Counted from the stretch's first letter, positions 44,617-58,143 are shown. The stretch: DNA of 64,000 nucleotides from Isoetes taiwanensis (GCA_021234155.1 JAJEKV010000058.1:5464600-5528599), one strand, 5' to 3'. Notes: generated by a model not told the origin, from the sequence alone. Made by a program: numbers and translations.

Positions 44617-47600
44617 AAGAGTGCCTTCGAATTGTGTCGTGGAACTGTAGGGGATTTCCCTGGAAGCGCGGCGATGGCATTGCTGAAATTGCTGCAGGCA
44701 TGGACATCATCTTCTTGCAAGAGACATGGGAATATAGTGGTCATCTATTGCCGGACATCCCAGGGTACCATCATTTCTCACTGGCCAATGAGCACCATGG
44801 CAAGCGAAGGGTATGGAGGGGTCGCGTGCTACTTCAAAAATGCTATAGCATCCACAGTCTCGCTCACAAGGCTGATAGACTCAACCGCTACCTGTGGATA
44901 CGAGTGCTGCAGCCTCACCATCGCCCACTGTTTATCGTAGGATGTTATATACCCCATGAAACTTCTAAGTTCTACAGGGTGCATCAGGCAGATACAGATG
45001 TGCATATGCCCTATAGGGAATTGTATGATGACATAGAGCAGTATCGCCAGGAGGGTCATGTGTTTTTATTGGGAGATTTCAATGCACGTACGGCACAGTG
45101 CCAGTCGGTCACCTTTCAGGGAAATGCTGACTCCAACCCACTTTGGTTAGAAACGGAGGCATCCCAGCATGCAAGACGCTCCCAGGATACAGTCTCCGGA
45201 GCCTTTGGAAGAGAGTTGGTCCAGCTATGTCAGATCTTTGACATGGTGATCTGCAATGGTATGCTCAGGTGGCCGCGATCAGGGGGCTTCACTTGCAGAA
45301 GCGACGGGGGCGATGGTGGAGCCAGTGTGGTGGACTATCTCCTAGCTCCAGTGCCAGAACTTGATATCATTCGTGATTTCGCGACAGGCACAGGAACAAG
45401 AGATGAAGAGACTTTGTCAGACCACTATCCACTTTATGTCACTTTGGATTGGAGGCACTCAGTGGCGTGGCCACAGGACAGGCACCCCCGGGGTTTGGGA
45501 TACCCCGAACTATAGGAAGCAAGCAGGATATGAGGTGGAGCTTGAACATGAGCTATAGGGGATTGATGCCCTCTATACATTGCATGATAAGTGTGAATGG
45601 TTGGTGAAGGCTTTACTTGCAGCAGCCAGTAAATGCTTTGCAGCAAGAAAGTTCCCGCGCAGGGACACTGTGCAATTCCCTCAAAACCCCTGGTTTAACG
45701 CAAAATGTAAGGCTCTAAAGAGTCAGCTACGCACCATCTTAGATCCACAACTCCAGCCACAGGCCATTAGGGACTATAAGGCATTCTTGAAATCCAAAAA
45801 GCATCGTTACATTGCAGAAAATCAGCAACGCATGTTTGATCTACTGATGACTGAGCCAAATACCTTTTGGCGTAGAGTGCTGTATAAGAGGCATCAACCA
45901 CCTGGAAATGTTACCGCAGACCAGTGGAGACATCGGTTGGAGGAGTTGTATTACCCCCCAGGAGCAATTGCTGACGTGCCAGATCAACTAGGAGAAACAC
46001 TACAGCTCTCAGAGGCGGACATCCACCAGGGCCTTAGGCATCTTGCTAATGGTAAAGCAAAGGACTTGCAAGGACTTCAGGCCGAGCTGTTGAAATGGGG
46101 TGGGCCAGCTTTGCTCGGGCCTTTGACAGGGATAATCAATCACACCATCAGAGAGGGCCTCCCGCAGGAATGGATGGTTAGCAAGGTCACCCCTATTCAT
46201 AAGACGGGAAGCAGGGATGACTCCACCAACTACCGTATGATCATGGTGAGCCCGTTACTCGCAAAACTTCTAGCAGGGGTGTTGGAGAAGAAGTTAACGC
46301 AATGGGCGGAGGAAACTGGAGTGCGTTCAGTTGGCCAGGCAGGTTTCCGCCCTGCCCACTCCACAAGTGATCATATTTTACTCTCAGAATTCTTATGGAA
46401 GCTAGCCGCAATGCACGACGTGACCTGTATTGCTGTTTCGTGGATTTTAAGACGCATATGATACGGTCCCTCGGGACCTGTTGTGGCAACGCGTGCAGGA
46501 GCTACATGTCCCACAGGATTTGCAGAATGCCATCTGCCGGCTGTATGACGGAATATATGCCACTTTGCCTGCGTTAGACCACCGGGTGAACAACACCATA
46601 GGTGTTAAACAGGGATGCCCGTTATCTCCAACGCTTTTTGGACTCTATATTGACAAGTTGGAGACCTAGATGCAAGAACATGGAGGTGGTGGCCCGCAGT
46701 TGCCAGAGGCATATACAGTAAAACAGTTGCTCTATGCAGACGATCTGGGCTTATTATCCCATACAGCCAGGAATATGCAAGAACTTTTGGATGCTCTCTG
46801 TCAATTCGGTGACATAGCAGGAATGATGATCAACCCGCCAGAAAACCAAAGTCTGTTGCCAATCCTGTCTCAAGCAAAGATGATATCCCGAGACTTCTAT
46901 TACAGAGGACAAAGGATGGAAGTTGTAAGGACCTTTAAGTATCCGGGAATCGATTTCTCGCTAACATGCTATGGGATGGTCATGGTAGAAAGAAGGCCGG
47001 GTAGCGGGATGGAAAGCCACCGCAATGCAATGCGAGAATAGCATCCACGTGAATAGATCCGCGATTGGGCACACAAAACACACTTGTTCGAGCACTTGTG
47101 GAACCAAGATCTTTGTATGGGGTAGAGGTGCGGGGGCGGCCCGATTAGCAAGGGTACTTGGGATAAGCTAGAGAGGGTGCGAAGGCTTTCCGACATACGA
47201 CCTATCGCGTCAAGGACACGGTGCCTTATCCAATTTTGTTTGTATGAGATCTGGCTTTTGGCCCCGGCAAGATACTGCTATGCGCAGGCACCTTGCATAT
47301 TTCCATATGGTTGACGAAATGGATGCACAACGTCTTCCTCCCCGGGCTCTGTTATTGGCACAAGGGCCGCAACGTCTGAAGAGAGTATGGCAAGAGCATT
47401 GTAGGGGATGGTTCGCAAGATAGTCCATAGACTATCAACACATTGTGAATATGTCGGATATCGCAGAGCAGGAGCTGCATTTGAATGCGTGCTTTGCTGC
47501 CTCTCTGTGGGATGCGCCCACTCTTGCAAAGCCCAAAACAGAGCACTACCACACACAGGTCAATCCGTCGCTTGAACATGGCCCCCACCAGTATCTGAAG

Positions 47601-47700
47601 GCACACATTTCCACCAAGAAACGAAGAGCTATAGCTGCAATAAGGACAGGGTTCCACCATCTCAGAATTGAGACAGGCCGTTGGGGTCTTTTGCAAAAGT
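44617..47700 (+). pseudogene. LINE ORF2: AP endonuclease and reverse transcriptase
   Basis: Endonuclease motifs appear in order: RIVSWNCRGFPW, IIFLQETWEYSG, FLLGDFNART, ASVVDYLLAP and LSDHYPL, so the catalytic set (N, E, D/N, D, H) is intact. The linker (45580-46000) is Lys/Arg-rich. RT motifs are SKVTPIHKTGSRDDSTNYRM, GQAGFRPAHSTSDHILLSEF, GVKQGCPLSPTLFGLYIDKL and catalytic QLLYADDLGLLS. After RT come RTFKYPGIDFSLTC and, much later, KRRAIAAIRTGFHHLRIETG (about 47620-47680). Breaks are a frame excursion at 44815-44880, stops at 45514 and 46668, a shift near 46440 and decay after 47040. ORF2 nicks the target DNA and copies the RNA there. Confidence 0.88.
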
Positions 47701-47865
47701 TACCATGTTGAAGCATGTAGCAATTTATGGATAAGAAACTGAAAGTTTCTTGGCACGTGCAATCCATATTTCATATGCATTAATAGCTTTGCGACGGAAA
47801 CGCATATTGCAGTTTAATTATGGCTACTAATTTGGTAAAATAAGATAAAATGGTTTTTACATCCA

Positions 47866-47996
47866 TGGGAATAATAAATGTGTGTACATCATAAAAATAT
47901 ACAATGTCGAAAGGTGCATCTTAAGAACATAAATTTAATATTTTTTCAAAGTCCCGGGAATAATAAATGTGTACATCATAAAAATATACAATGCCA
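47866..47996 (+). repeat. Short tandem duplication
   Basis: A block of about 42 bp starting gggaataataaatgtg and ending aaaatatacaatg occurs at about 47868-47909 and 47955-47992. Upstream aaaataagataaaatgg at 47838 may be a remnant of another minus-strand LINE tail. Confidence 0.7.
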
Positions 47997-48024
47997 CGGT
48001 TCTATTGCGACAGCAATAGAACCG
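47997..48024. repeat. Perfect 12-bp hairpin
   Basis: cggttctattgc and gcaatagaaccg are perfect complements around a gaca loop. Confidence 0.85.
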
Positions 48025-51000
48025 ACATTCCTTGGATGGGGACGTCCCTTTGTCATTCATCCTATTTATTCAGCCTCTCTTCATTGTTCTATCATCGGCG
48101 TTCTCTTGAGCTAGATTTCTCCTTCTTCTCTATCCTATCAGTTTTTTTTGAGCTGAATTCTCTGTTCTATTCATACTAGCTCTGCGCTAAGAGTTTTTTG
48201 GAGCTCGATTCTCTATTCTATTCCTTTAGCTCTACAAGGTCTGATCTGCTTGTCATGAGAATCGTGGGTTATTAGCTTTCATCTTTGAATCCGGGGATCC
48301 CCTTTTCCCTTGTCCCCTTATCGCCTCTCTTCCTGCTGGTTTTTTCCCTTGTGCTGATCGGGCTTTGGGCTCTGCCCTCGGTGACTTCAAGCTCCAGCAT
48401 GGCGTAGATTCGATGGGATGCTGGAGCCTTCTCAACTTGATCCCGGAGTCTTGTGTTCTTGGATGCTGGTGTTTTCCAAACGAACTGAGTTGTATCTTGC
48501 CAGATAAGTTGTTTATACAGATTATTTTCATCTAGGGTTTCTCTGACTCTACCTTGTTCAACGATCTGGAGCTTTTTTGGCTTTGGGATGCCATTTTTTC
48601 TTCTGTTCTATATTCACCTCTGGATGTGCTTGTGGTGCTTCTTCATTTGGATGTCATACAGGATGGGTAGTTATGAGCGGAAACTATTCACCTAGCGGTT
48701 CATGGAAGTCTCACAGTCATATTAAGAGCGGCTATGCTACTGTTTGCTGCTTTGGCCTCTTTCCTTTCTGGGCGGATAAGGATCCCGCATGATCTAGAGT
48801 CTTGTTTCTATATCGCCACCGATTTATTTTCCAATCAGTTAAGCTTATCTTGTTTCAGAAATTTGTTGTCTTATGGATTTGGACGTTTTGCTCAGCTCAG
48901 TATTTAACCTCAGATTAGCTTTTGTGTAGTTCTGGACAATTGTTTCTTGTTTTCTCCTTCGGTCTTGCCAACTGATTTGCCAGATCTCTTGTCCCCTCTG
49001 CAAACTTGGCACTCCGATGCTAGTTGGGCAGGGGTTTTTTCCCATATCTCACCAGGATTCGATCTGACTGTATTGTTCGGGCTCCTCTGTGACGGTTGCT
49101 TTTGGAGTTGAGTGTCTGGTTGTTTCTGATTTTGAAGGTTGGATTCGTGTCTACTGTGTTGCCGTGACTGCATGGATACTCTGTTCTATGTCAAATTGTG
49201 CTAGTTTTGTTGAATGCCAGGCATTCTTAGGAATAGCTATATCAAGAGTATCCGGTTAGCTAATTAAGCTTATATATCTTCATGGGCTTATCTCTACTGA
49301 TCAGTTCGGATTTCTCTTGAGTTCGCTTGCAAGATCGCACATGGCAAGGGTCTATTTGCTTCCGGCTGGGTTTCGATGGCAGTTCCAGTACAATGATCCA
49401 GTTATCACAGTTTATAAAATAATAATACAATATTATTGCCTTGGCTTGCTGGTTAGTTTGTTTGTTTATTCTTGTGGGGACCTGAGTTCGAGCCGGGTCT
49501 GGGTATATTTCTAATTTTGTCTTCTTTAGGGTGGCTATTTTTTGGTTTGTGGAATTTTTTCAAGAGTAATCTGGGTATAGGTCTTATTTTGGTTTTTCTA
49601 ATGTTGGCCCTTCAATGGTTTCATGGATTTTTTTGAGCATATTGGCCCTTCAATGTTTTGGTGGATTCTTTCGAGCAAAACGTGGGACAAATTTGTTTTT
49701 CTCGTTCACCTGCCACGTGAGTTCTGACTAGGTATGGTTTTATTTTCGTTTTCCTAATGTTGGCCATGTTTTTTGTGGAATTTTTTAGAGCCACTTAGGT
49801 ATAGGTCGTATTTTGGTTTCCTGATGTTGGCCCTTTAATGTTTTTCGTGGATTCGTTTGAGCACAACTGAGATGAATTGGTTTTTATCGTTCACCTGCCA
49901 TGCGAGTTCTGGCTAGGCTGGCCAACCGATTTTGTGGATTTTTAGCCCAACCGAGGTATATTTTTTGTTATCTCATTTCATTCGTCACCACTGTCAGTGC
50001 CAAAATTTGCATTGGGCGTGTACCAGACTCACAGTTTTTGTTTGTCGAACATTGTTTATTGTTATTAGTTTAGCTCACTATGTTGTATAATGCTCCATAG
50101 CTAGGTGGAGCATTGCCCTTCCTGAAGCTTAATTGCATCTCAGTTGTGGCGTGATTATGGTACATTTCGCATCAATGTTTTTATTTGTTCTAACTCCTTG
50201 TTGGGATGAGCTTCTCAGGCGTATTTGCATCGGTAACATGCCTGGACAAGACTAAGTGACCATTTGGGGTCGCTTGGGAGCCCAAGAATCTCCTTGAACA
50301 TAAGTTTGATGAGTGCCTTATGGCGAAATGTTTTTACGCATTTGGAGGCTATGATACATAGGATCACCGTAGAGTTTTGTGTCTCCTAAGCACAAGTTTC
50401 CATGTACTAGACTGCAAGTTCTCGATGGCATTGGAGGTATTCGCGCAATTATTTTGGTTCGACATTTCATTGTTCATCTTGTTAGGCTTAGGGGATACCT
50501 CTTCCTACTTAGCTTGGTAATTTCTTCATAGGATGTGACCTTCACTTCTTTAAAGTTATTCGTCTAACTATGGTGCATCTTCCATCTCTTGCTTTTTCAC
50601 AAAATTAGTCCTTACATATGTACCATAAATCTCAATCTTGTGGATCTGAGCTTTGACCATTTTACATTGAACCATTATGTTCCACACTCTTTTATGCATG
50701 ACATGATGCATTTATAAGTTTAATCTCTTATGATATTTCCTAACGAGCTTTAATTTCATTTGTTATTTCCTGTCGGCGCCATGTTTCAAGACTTAAGGGT
50801 GCACATGGTTTGGTTCTTTTTCCTTTACATGGCTTCATGCCATTTGGTTCATGGTTTCAACGGTCTGTGCTTGTGATATAGTTGGATCTCATTTAGCCCA
50901 TGAAATTCCTTTATTTCATTGTCTCATTTGGTCCACTGGCTTCATTTTTCTATTAATTTTTTCTTGTAGTTCCATTTGCTCTATTGCTCCATATGTTCCA

Positions 51001-53750
51001 CTTTTCATAATTTTTGCGCGTGATTCACCGTTACTTCAGATTTTTTTTTGATCACCTCAGTCGTATCCTTTCTCTATCGCTTGCGTTGCTCCATTTAGTC
51101 CCTTTGTTTCGTTCCTTGTTTTTGTTTACACAAGTTCCATTGCTATAAGTTTCTTCATTATTCTTTTAAGCTCAATTATCAGTTTAGTCTTTTGCTTCAC
51201 ATTGACTTTTACTTCACATTGTTCAGTTTTTTAGTGCCCTTGGGCCATCTGCCCGTTTGCTCTAGTTGGACCCCTTTTTTAGCTCATTTGGTGCCATTTC
51301 TCTAGTTATTCCACTCGGCTTTGTCTTTTGCATCACATTGCTAGGTTAATGCCTTTGTGCCTGTTGTTCCTTTTTGCTTTACCTCGTTTTATTTATTCTC
51401 GTGATTACTGTTGCATGGTATTCTTATGAAGTTTTTTGGTTATGTGGATCCATTTCATTGGTATTCCTTCATTAGTCTAAGTTTTTGATTCTTGTTGCAT
51501 CCTTTGTTTTCTTTAGTCCTCGTGATTATTCTCATGATTCATTTCGTTTTTCTCCCATTTTGTTCTTGATATTCCACCCGTTCATTCGGTGATGGTTGTC
51601 CATTCTTTACTCCATTTGGTCCATTAGTCTCGTTAGCCTCCATCTTCTGACTTTTGCATTTTGTCCCTTTGTCATGGTTTGCCTCAGTTGCGCTTAGTTT
51701 TATTGCCATATTTCTGGTTTCATGTACACTACTATGGTTCTATTCCTTTTTACTCCTATTTGTGTTGTTGGCCCCTTTGCTGCCCTATGTGCTCCAAACG
51801 TCCTAGTGGATTCATGATCGTATATTTGGTGGGTGATATTGGCATTACATATTTTCTCTTCGTCAATTCTTTTGTAGTTTCGTTCATTTAGGTCCTTTTG
51901 GCCTTCAACATTCAACACAGTTAGTTTAATGCATATTTTGGTCATATGCATCAGGTGGATAATCCTTGTACTACATGGCTTTTTGTTGTACTTTACGCTT
52001 TGTACATGTGCGTATCTGGTTTTAGCTAATGCATTATGCTTCTCTAATCCTTTTTAGCATTATAACTCATTTGTTTCATTTGATCTTTGATCCATGCATA
52101 GCATATCATGTATATTGTTCATGGTTTTGTTGTTCCAATCATCGTACCTTTGTATGCACATCTGATGTTACCTCTAGCATTTCGCCAGTAGCTTTCTCGT
52201 CTCGGTGCCAGTTGTGCAACTATTCCAATTGGCCATATGGGTTCTAGTTTTGTCCTTTTGATTGGTAAGTTCTTGTTTATGACATTGTTTCATTAACCCA
52301 TTGTCCCTATGGCATTTTTTCCTTATACTTCCATAGGTTCTTTTGATCGTCCTTTTTTATTGGTAAGTTCTTGTTCATGACATTGTTTCATTAACCCATT
52401 GTCCCTATGGCATTTTTTTCCATAGGTTCTTTTGATCCTTTTGCATGCCACATTTAGTCCTTTGCTTCAGTTTAACTTTTGCTTCGCATAGATATTGATC
52501 CCTTTGTGCCGTTTACTCGTGGTTGGTACATCTAGCTCCTTTTTATGTCGTTGTTTTAGTTGTTTCACTCGGGTCTTTTGCATAACTTTTCTATGCTTCT
52601 AACTGCAAGTTGTGCACATTTGCGCAAAAATTTTTATGCTTAGTCCGGTTTATCACAGTTGTCCTTTTTGCTCTAGGTTCTGTTTCTTTTCTCGATATCA
52701 TCATTCCAGTTATTCTGTATTCCATGGACATGTTTTTTGCTATTCTAATCCATCCATTTGCCATTGCTTCATTATCCAACTGTGCTTTTTTCCCTCCTTT
52801 GCTCATCTTTTTTCCATATTTTCCCATTTTCCAAGTACTTGGTGCCTTTATCTCCATTTGTTCTAGTCTATCAGTCGATTTGTTTGTTTCTAGGTGTTTT
52901 ATATTGGGTCATTTGGGTCACTTAGGTGTTTGTTTCTATGTCTTTCGCATTGATCCTTTGTTGTCTCTATTTGTGAATTCACTCCACGTGTTCCATGTGT
53001 CCCATCAGCTTCATTTGTGCATTCTATTTGTTGCAGTGACCTTTGTAGACTCGTTCCTCCCTTTCTGATTCTACATGCTTCATTATGGGTTTGGTGCGCT
53101 CCATTTTCTACACACTCCTCTTTATCTCGGTAGCTCCATTTAATATCAGTTCTCTATTTGGTTGTGTTTGCATTGTTTCCTTAATTTATTGTCTTTAGCT
53201 TATTGTTCCGTTTAACTCTAGTGACATTATTACTATATTAGTCACATTGGTTCCTTCTTTGGTTTCTTTGTCTTCTTGCTCCTTTTCTATTGCTAGTTAG
53301 GATAGTTTGCTTTTGTAGTTTTTCTTTGTTAGTGTAGTATTTATTGGACATTAGTCATTTGAGATCGTTACTTTGATGATGACATCATGTTCGTGGCTCT
53401 ATCTACTGTTGTCCCATAAGTTCCTTCCCTCATCTCTTACTGCACTATTCCATTGTATTCTTCATTCTTATGTTCCCGTTTCCATCCCTCATAGCGTTTC
53501 CTCCATCGTGTTCTCCTTCATTTTTTATTCATTCCATTGTTTGCATTCCGGCATTACTTGCTCTTATTTGCTTCTTCATTGTTCCTTTGTCTCTGTCTTC
53601 TCTTTATCCCCATTTTCCACTTTATCTTGTTTTCTTCATTTCCATCGTGCTCTCGATGATTGTCTAGGTTTGGAGCATGTTTATCAATATTTTCGAACAT
53701 TTCTACCCCTAGTAGGGGAATCAATTTGTATTCAGTGATTTTCAAAAGCT
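48025..53750. other. T-rich low-complexity region without recognisable genes
   Basis: The plus strand is strongly T-rich and A-poor over more than 5 kb, especially 49,500-53,700. Words such as catttggtcc, ttgcttcacattg and gttccattt recur in degenerate form. A block containing gtaagttcttgtttatgaca and cccattgtccctatggcatt occurs twice (52265-52323 and 52361-52420). ORFs are short, hydrophobic by composition and not credible. The first part (48025-49300) could hold noncoding leader or intron sequence, but I cannot support a gene. Confidence 0.55.
49435..49520 (+). mobile_element. Possible tRNA-derived SINE head
   Basis: An A-box-like tggcttgctggttag (49442-49456) is followed about 35 nt later by a B-box-like gagttcgagccgg (49487-49499). 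This is the spacing of a pol III promoter in tRNA-related SINEs. No poly(A) or target duplication was identified, and it does not fold as an intact tRNA by eye. Confidence 0.3.
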
Positions 53751-55633
53751 CAATGAGAACACCACTTCACTCGGCCAGTATATGCCTATCATAGGACCCA
53801 TCCTAGGAATGTCAAAAGGTGCCTCTTACGGATGATGGAAAGATGCAATTATCAATGGTTTTTTATTCAGTTCAACTGGTGTAATGAAAGTGGACTGAAC
53901 AGTAATAAATCATTTGTGTATATATGTGTTAATGTCTCCATGTGTTAATGTTTTTTTTATGCATTGGATGAAGGCATAATCGTGAGAATATGCTAAATCA
54001 AGGGCAAGGGATTTTACACCTCACACCCCCGTATAGCACAACGCTCCCTATACCTATATAAAAATACGTTTGGAAATGGGAAATACAGTGCCATGAACCA
54101 TTGCAACGCAAGAAATTGTTTTTGCAATCAGACCAGAAGCTGGCAGAAGCTGCACAATCTGTTAGAGCACAATCTACCTGAAGCTGCACAATCTACCAGA
54201 CCTAAACCAAGGTAGGATATCTGGTAACAAACACCAGGGATGAAAAGTGTTCTCCCCATGAAACCTCTCGGCTACCTAAAACCATTCCTCATTCTCTGCT
54301 TGCTGAAACAAAAATATTCATGGCAAAAGCGCCAAGCAAAAGGGGCTTCTACATGACGCAAATTTAGAGAAGAGTTTCTATCAATAATTTGTGCATCCAA
54401 CTGATGCATTTGCAATGGGGAAGACAAGGGAAGAACTGAAATGGGTGAAGGTGGACTTGTCCTCCAAAATCGGAAGCAAGAAGCCGTTGAAGATGCCATC
54501 GCAGGTTGATTTAGGAAGAGGCACCATTTGTACGCGGCTCCAGCCGTCCGGGCGCCTCCATCGGGCTGTTCTTAGCAGCCCCCGTGAAGCCAAGACCTGC
54601 TATTTCCGACCATGCATAGCAAACACAAAAGATTGAACGCTCGTCAGACCATGGGGAAAAAAAATTCGAACTCCCCCTCTTTCCGGCCCACCTACTCCCA
54701 AATCTTAGGAAAGAGATATTTTGCGGGCGTAATAATAATAGTGTCCATGTGCAAGAACTTAAATGACCCTAGTTTTCATTTATCATTCAACCCGTAAGCC
54801 TACATCTTGCAATTTACAATTTATGTCAGCGTTTAATGCAGTTGTTGAAAAGTAATATAAGCGACTATTATGTTGTTGAAATATATGCAAAATCCAAGTA
54901 ACATAGGTACCTTTAAAGAGTAACCATGCCAGCGTGAGGGCTGTTGGCCTGTGTTGTGAGCCATCATGTGATTTCGTTGGCTGCAAGACAATATGGTTTT
55001 CTAAATGAGATCATAAGAATGTTACAACTAGCACACAAGTGTCGTAGCGGTCTTGAGCATACAAATAGAAAAAATACATAAGTCTACCAATGGTTATAGT
55101 GCAATAGAAAATAGAGAGCAGATGCATGAAGGATTTGCAATTTCAGGGAGAAAGATGTAATGGGTTCTTCAGTAAGCAAATGGATCAAGGACTTGCAATT
55201 TGAGGGCGCACCAAAACGTAGTTCTTCGTAGAACAAATGCAATGGCTCCTGGATGCAAGGCACATCGCCAAGAATATCTTACTCACTGAAAACCCCAAAA
55301 CCGAACCAAAGATAGATGGAGCAACTAAATCTCAAGTAGATTGATAAAGATAGCCTGCAGCAAGTAAATGGCAGCAAACATTGATGACAAAGCCAAGTCA
55401 ATCTATCAATTTAATCCAACTTACCAATTTTATGCCGCAACTTAGAAAACATATCTTGTCCAAAATAGCCTCAAAGTCCTCTTTTCCTCTTCTGCTACAC
55501 TGTCAATATGTCTTTCCAATGATAGGTATCACTGCCTTATCAATATTGCATCCCAGGCCATCATGCAAAACCCTAAGTTCAGTGTTTCAAAGATGTGAAT
55601 CAACAAAGAGAATAATTCATAGAAAGGCAATGA
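53751..55633. other. No gene recognised
   Basis: Mixed AT-rich DNA. ORFs at 54391-54636 (plus) and 54381-54593 (minus) overlap each other and show no domain. Confidence 0.5.
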
Positions 55634-55746
55634 AAAGCATTTTCAAAATGAGGAAATCTGAGTAGCCTAGAACAGCATTTTCAAAATGAGGAAATCTGAG
55701 TAGCCTAGAAAAGCATTTTCGAAATGAGGAAATCTGAGTAGCCTAA
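55634..55746 (+). repeat. 38-bp tandem repeat, three units
   Basis: agcattttcaaaatgagg followed by aaatctgagtagcctag starts at 55636, 55674 and 55712. The third unit has cgaaatg instead of caaaatg. Confidence 0.92.
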
Positions 55747-55889
55747 AAATATGATAGACTCAAAAGCAAGTATACTTATTTTGAATCAACCAGATTTGTA
55801 AAACAGAGAACTTTCCAGTGAATATTAGATGTGGATTTGCTCAAATGATATCTCATACTTTGAGGAAGCCGTACCTCACTACAAGAGGA

Positions 55890-56400
55890 AGGGGGTATTA
55901 GAGTCAGTTTTAGATTCAGACCTCAGTTATAAACTTAAAATGAAAAAAAATGAGAAAAACCTTTAAACTGACATTACGGCTGACGCTATAACCGACTCTA
56001 CGTTCTGTCGTTTAAACGTCAGAATTTAGCATCAAAATTATAGTCAAAGTTTGCGTCAAAATTAGAGTCAGAATGTGCGTCCAAATTAGAGTCATAATAT
56101 GCGTCAGAATTACACTTAGATTATAGTCAGAATGTGCGTCAAAATTAGAGTCAGAATGTGCGTCAGAATTAGAGTCAGAATGTGCGTCAGAATTAAAGTC
56201 AGAATTAGAGTCAGGATATGCGTCAGAATTAGAGTCAAAATATGCGTCGGAATTAGACATAGATTATAGTCAAAATATGCATCAGAATTAGAGTTAGAAT
56301 TAGAGTCAATTGTGTCAAAATTAGAGTCAGCTCTAGCACTAGAATTTAGCCATAAAGACAGTGCTAACGTCAAAATTAGAGTCAACCCTAACGTCATGTA
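55890..56400. repeat. Left subterminal repeat array of the CACTA element
   Basis: Imperfect repeats of agagtcagaattagagtcag with variants gtcagaatgtgcgtc, spaced 10-24 bp. Such arrays near CACTA ends are where the element's TnpA-type protein binds in known family members. ORFs called across the array (Asp/Ser repeats) are artefacts. Confidence 0.8.
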
Positions 56401-56407
56401 TATCAGA

Positions 56408-56455
56408 TAGCTGATAAGGCCCAGGGATTCGAACCCTGATATTACCATCTAGCCT
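56408..56455 (-). other. Pol III B-box-like tRNA/SINE remnant
   Basis: On the minus strand gggttcgaatccctgggcc carries a perfect B-box core (GGTTCGAATCC) and a T-arm-like stem. The only A-box-like word (taggctagatgg) lies about 12 nt upstream, much too close for a tRNA. It is probably a truncated tRNA or SINE fragment. Confidence 0.35.
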
Positions 56456-56459
56456 ATCC

Positions 56460-58143
56460 ATATTTAAATACTACATTACTATCATTTTCATCAATGTCTG
56501 TACTATCTTCTCTCAAACAATCTAAGATAGCATATAAATGAGATAGGATGACGATTAAAACTTGGCTAAAAGTTTATGGGTTATTCTTACTCGATGTTTC
56601 AATGTTCCAAGGCTCTTGATATGCCTAAGCGATTGAAGTCAGACCCTGTTTGAAGGTGGCAATCGAAAAATCTGCAAAACATGGCATGGATATATGATTG
56701 GGTGAGAAAAATGGACAAGAATTTACAAAGTTAATGCTACGAAGTATCAAATATAATATATTCTAGCAAAGTATCGTACAAAGAGAGTGGATTTTAGTAG
56801 CTGCCAGCACATTTAACATGTCAATATTATGTAATATAAAGTTGTGAAGGACTGAAGGTAAAGTTGTATTGCCTGTGAACTACAGGAACGCACATACCAA
56901 GAAACAAGCAGATCGTAATGGTAAGAAGATGGTTTACGTAAATTGAACTCCTATTGAGCAAGCTGAGAAGCTACCCTCTTATCAAAATAATACGAGACTG
57001 CAATTGTAGCAAGGATGAAGGCCATGTATATATAAAATTATCTATCATAAATCAAACAAGTGCTAACAGATGAAAGAATGGACTTTTGTTAACCACAACT
57101 CTAGCATGTGGATTACTTTAGTCCCTAATGGCTAGGGGTAATTACCAGAAATTGCTTGCCTTGGATTTGCTGACCTGGATTAGAAATATACGATGGTGTT
57201 GTGAAGAGCCCCATGTAGCATTTAGGTCAACTAACAAGACCACATGTGTCCAAATTTTACAACCCCCGCGGAAGTTTTCGTTTTTTTGTTTCTCTAACGG
57301 ATCCGGACTCTTCATTAGCCTCCTTAAACACCTAATACATAACGCAAAAAAGAAAAGATGATGTGCATAAAACTAGGAAAGACATTGCAAGAAAAATAGA
57401 CATTGCGAGAACAATAGCAAGATACATCACCGCCATGCCCATCGCAGAACCGGGAAAATTGGCATGATCTTTTTCGTTTTACCTCAATCATGCTTCAAAG
57501 CTTCTTCATTTGTGTTATTTGTCGCAAGCCCTATTATGATCACATCAATGATTGGCGTTAAAATTGCTTAGCACTAACGAGCATTAAAAGATCTTGAAAG
57601 GGTATAAAATTTTGGATAAGATAATTGATACAATAATTATTTATACATAAGTAATATCTGCCCATACAGTAGCTAACCAGCTCATGGCACAACATGATTT
57701 AGTGTTCATAAAATGGAAGAGGATTATTGTGTATTCTTTTAACGTGTTGATAATGAAGATAGAGAAACTCACTTTCTGAAGGTCATAAGAAACAGCAATT
57801 AAAAAGGTCAAACTCACTTTCAGAGAGCGTGGGTCTTTCAGAAAAAGATTCGCGGGAAATTTTCTCTTAGTCTCTGTTGTATCTGCAAAGCAAGTTATCT
57901 TTAGTATATCTTATAAAACAGGTACCAACATATCAACTCCTGCAGAATATTTCCTTGCCCCCAAGCAGTATTTCAACTGTCTTATGTTCAACTAGATATT
58001 AGATACAAAAGCCACGTAGAGAGCTGAAGCCACTTCTTACCTGTACCAAAGTGTAAAAACAGCTCTACTGTTGTGTCTTAAGTGGACATAATTTTGATGA
58101 GCCAATCCAAAATCACGAATCTTTAGTTCTCCTATATTGTTTA
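56460..58143. other. CACTA interior, no gene recognised
   Basis: AT-rich sequence with scattered short ORFs (for example 57128-57361). If transposase exons lie here they are too decayed to recognise by eye. Confidence 0.45.

Larger units (their letters stand above)
43330..47700 (+). mobile_element. LINE with ORF1 and ORF2, damaged
   Basis: The longest LINE copy in the window holds an ORF1 with coiled coil and RRM, then ORF2 with endonuclease and reverse transcriptase. Several frameshifts are present (near 43510, 44110, 44815, 44875, 46440, 47040). ORF2 stops short after LRIETGRW at about 47680, so the 3' part and tail are missing. It is arranged head to head with the minus-strand fragment at 42031-43010. 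Confidence 0.85.

Noticed and set aside
48577-53738. Numerous short hydrophobic ORFs
   Set aside because: They result from T-rich composition (Phe, Leu, Ser codons); none shows a start context or domain.
55890-56448. Asp/Ser-rich repeat ORFs and a CRISPR-like look of the arrays
   Set aside because: The unit is short, irregular and lies at the ends of a CACTA element; spacers are not unique and there are no cas genes.
56408-56455. tRNA gene on the minus strand
   Set aside because: Only the T-arm/B-box is convincing; the A-box-like word is about 12 nt away and no cloverleaf fits.
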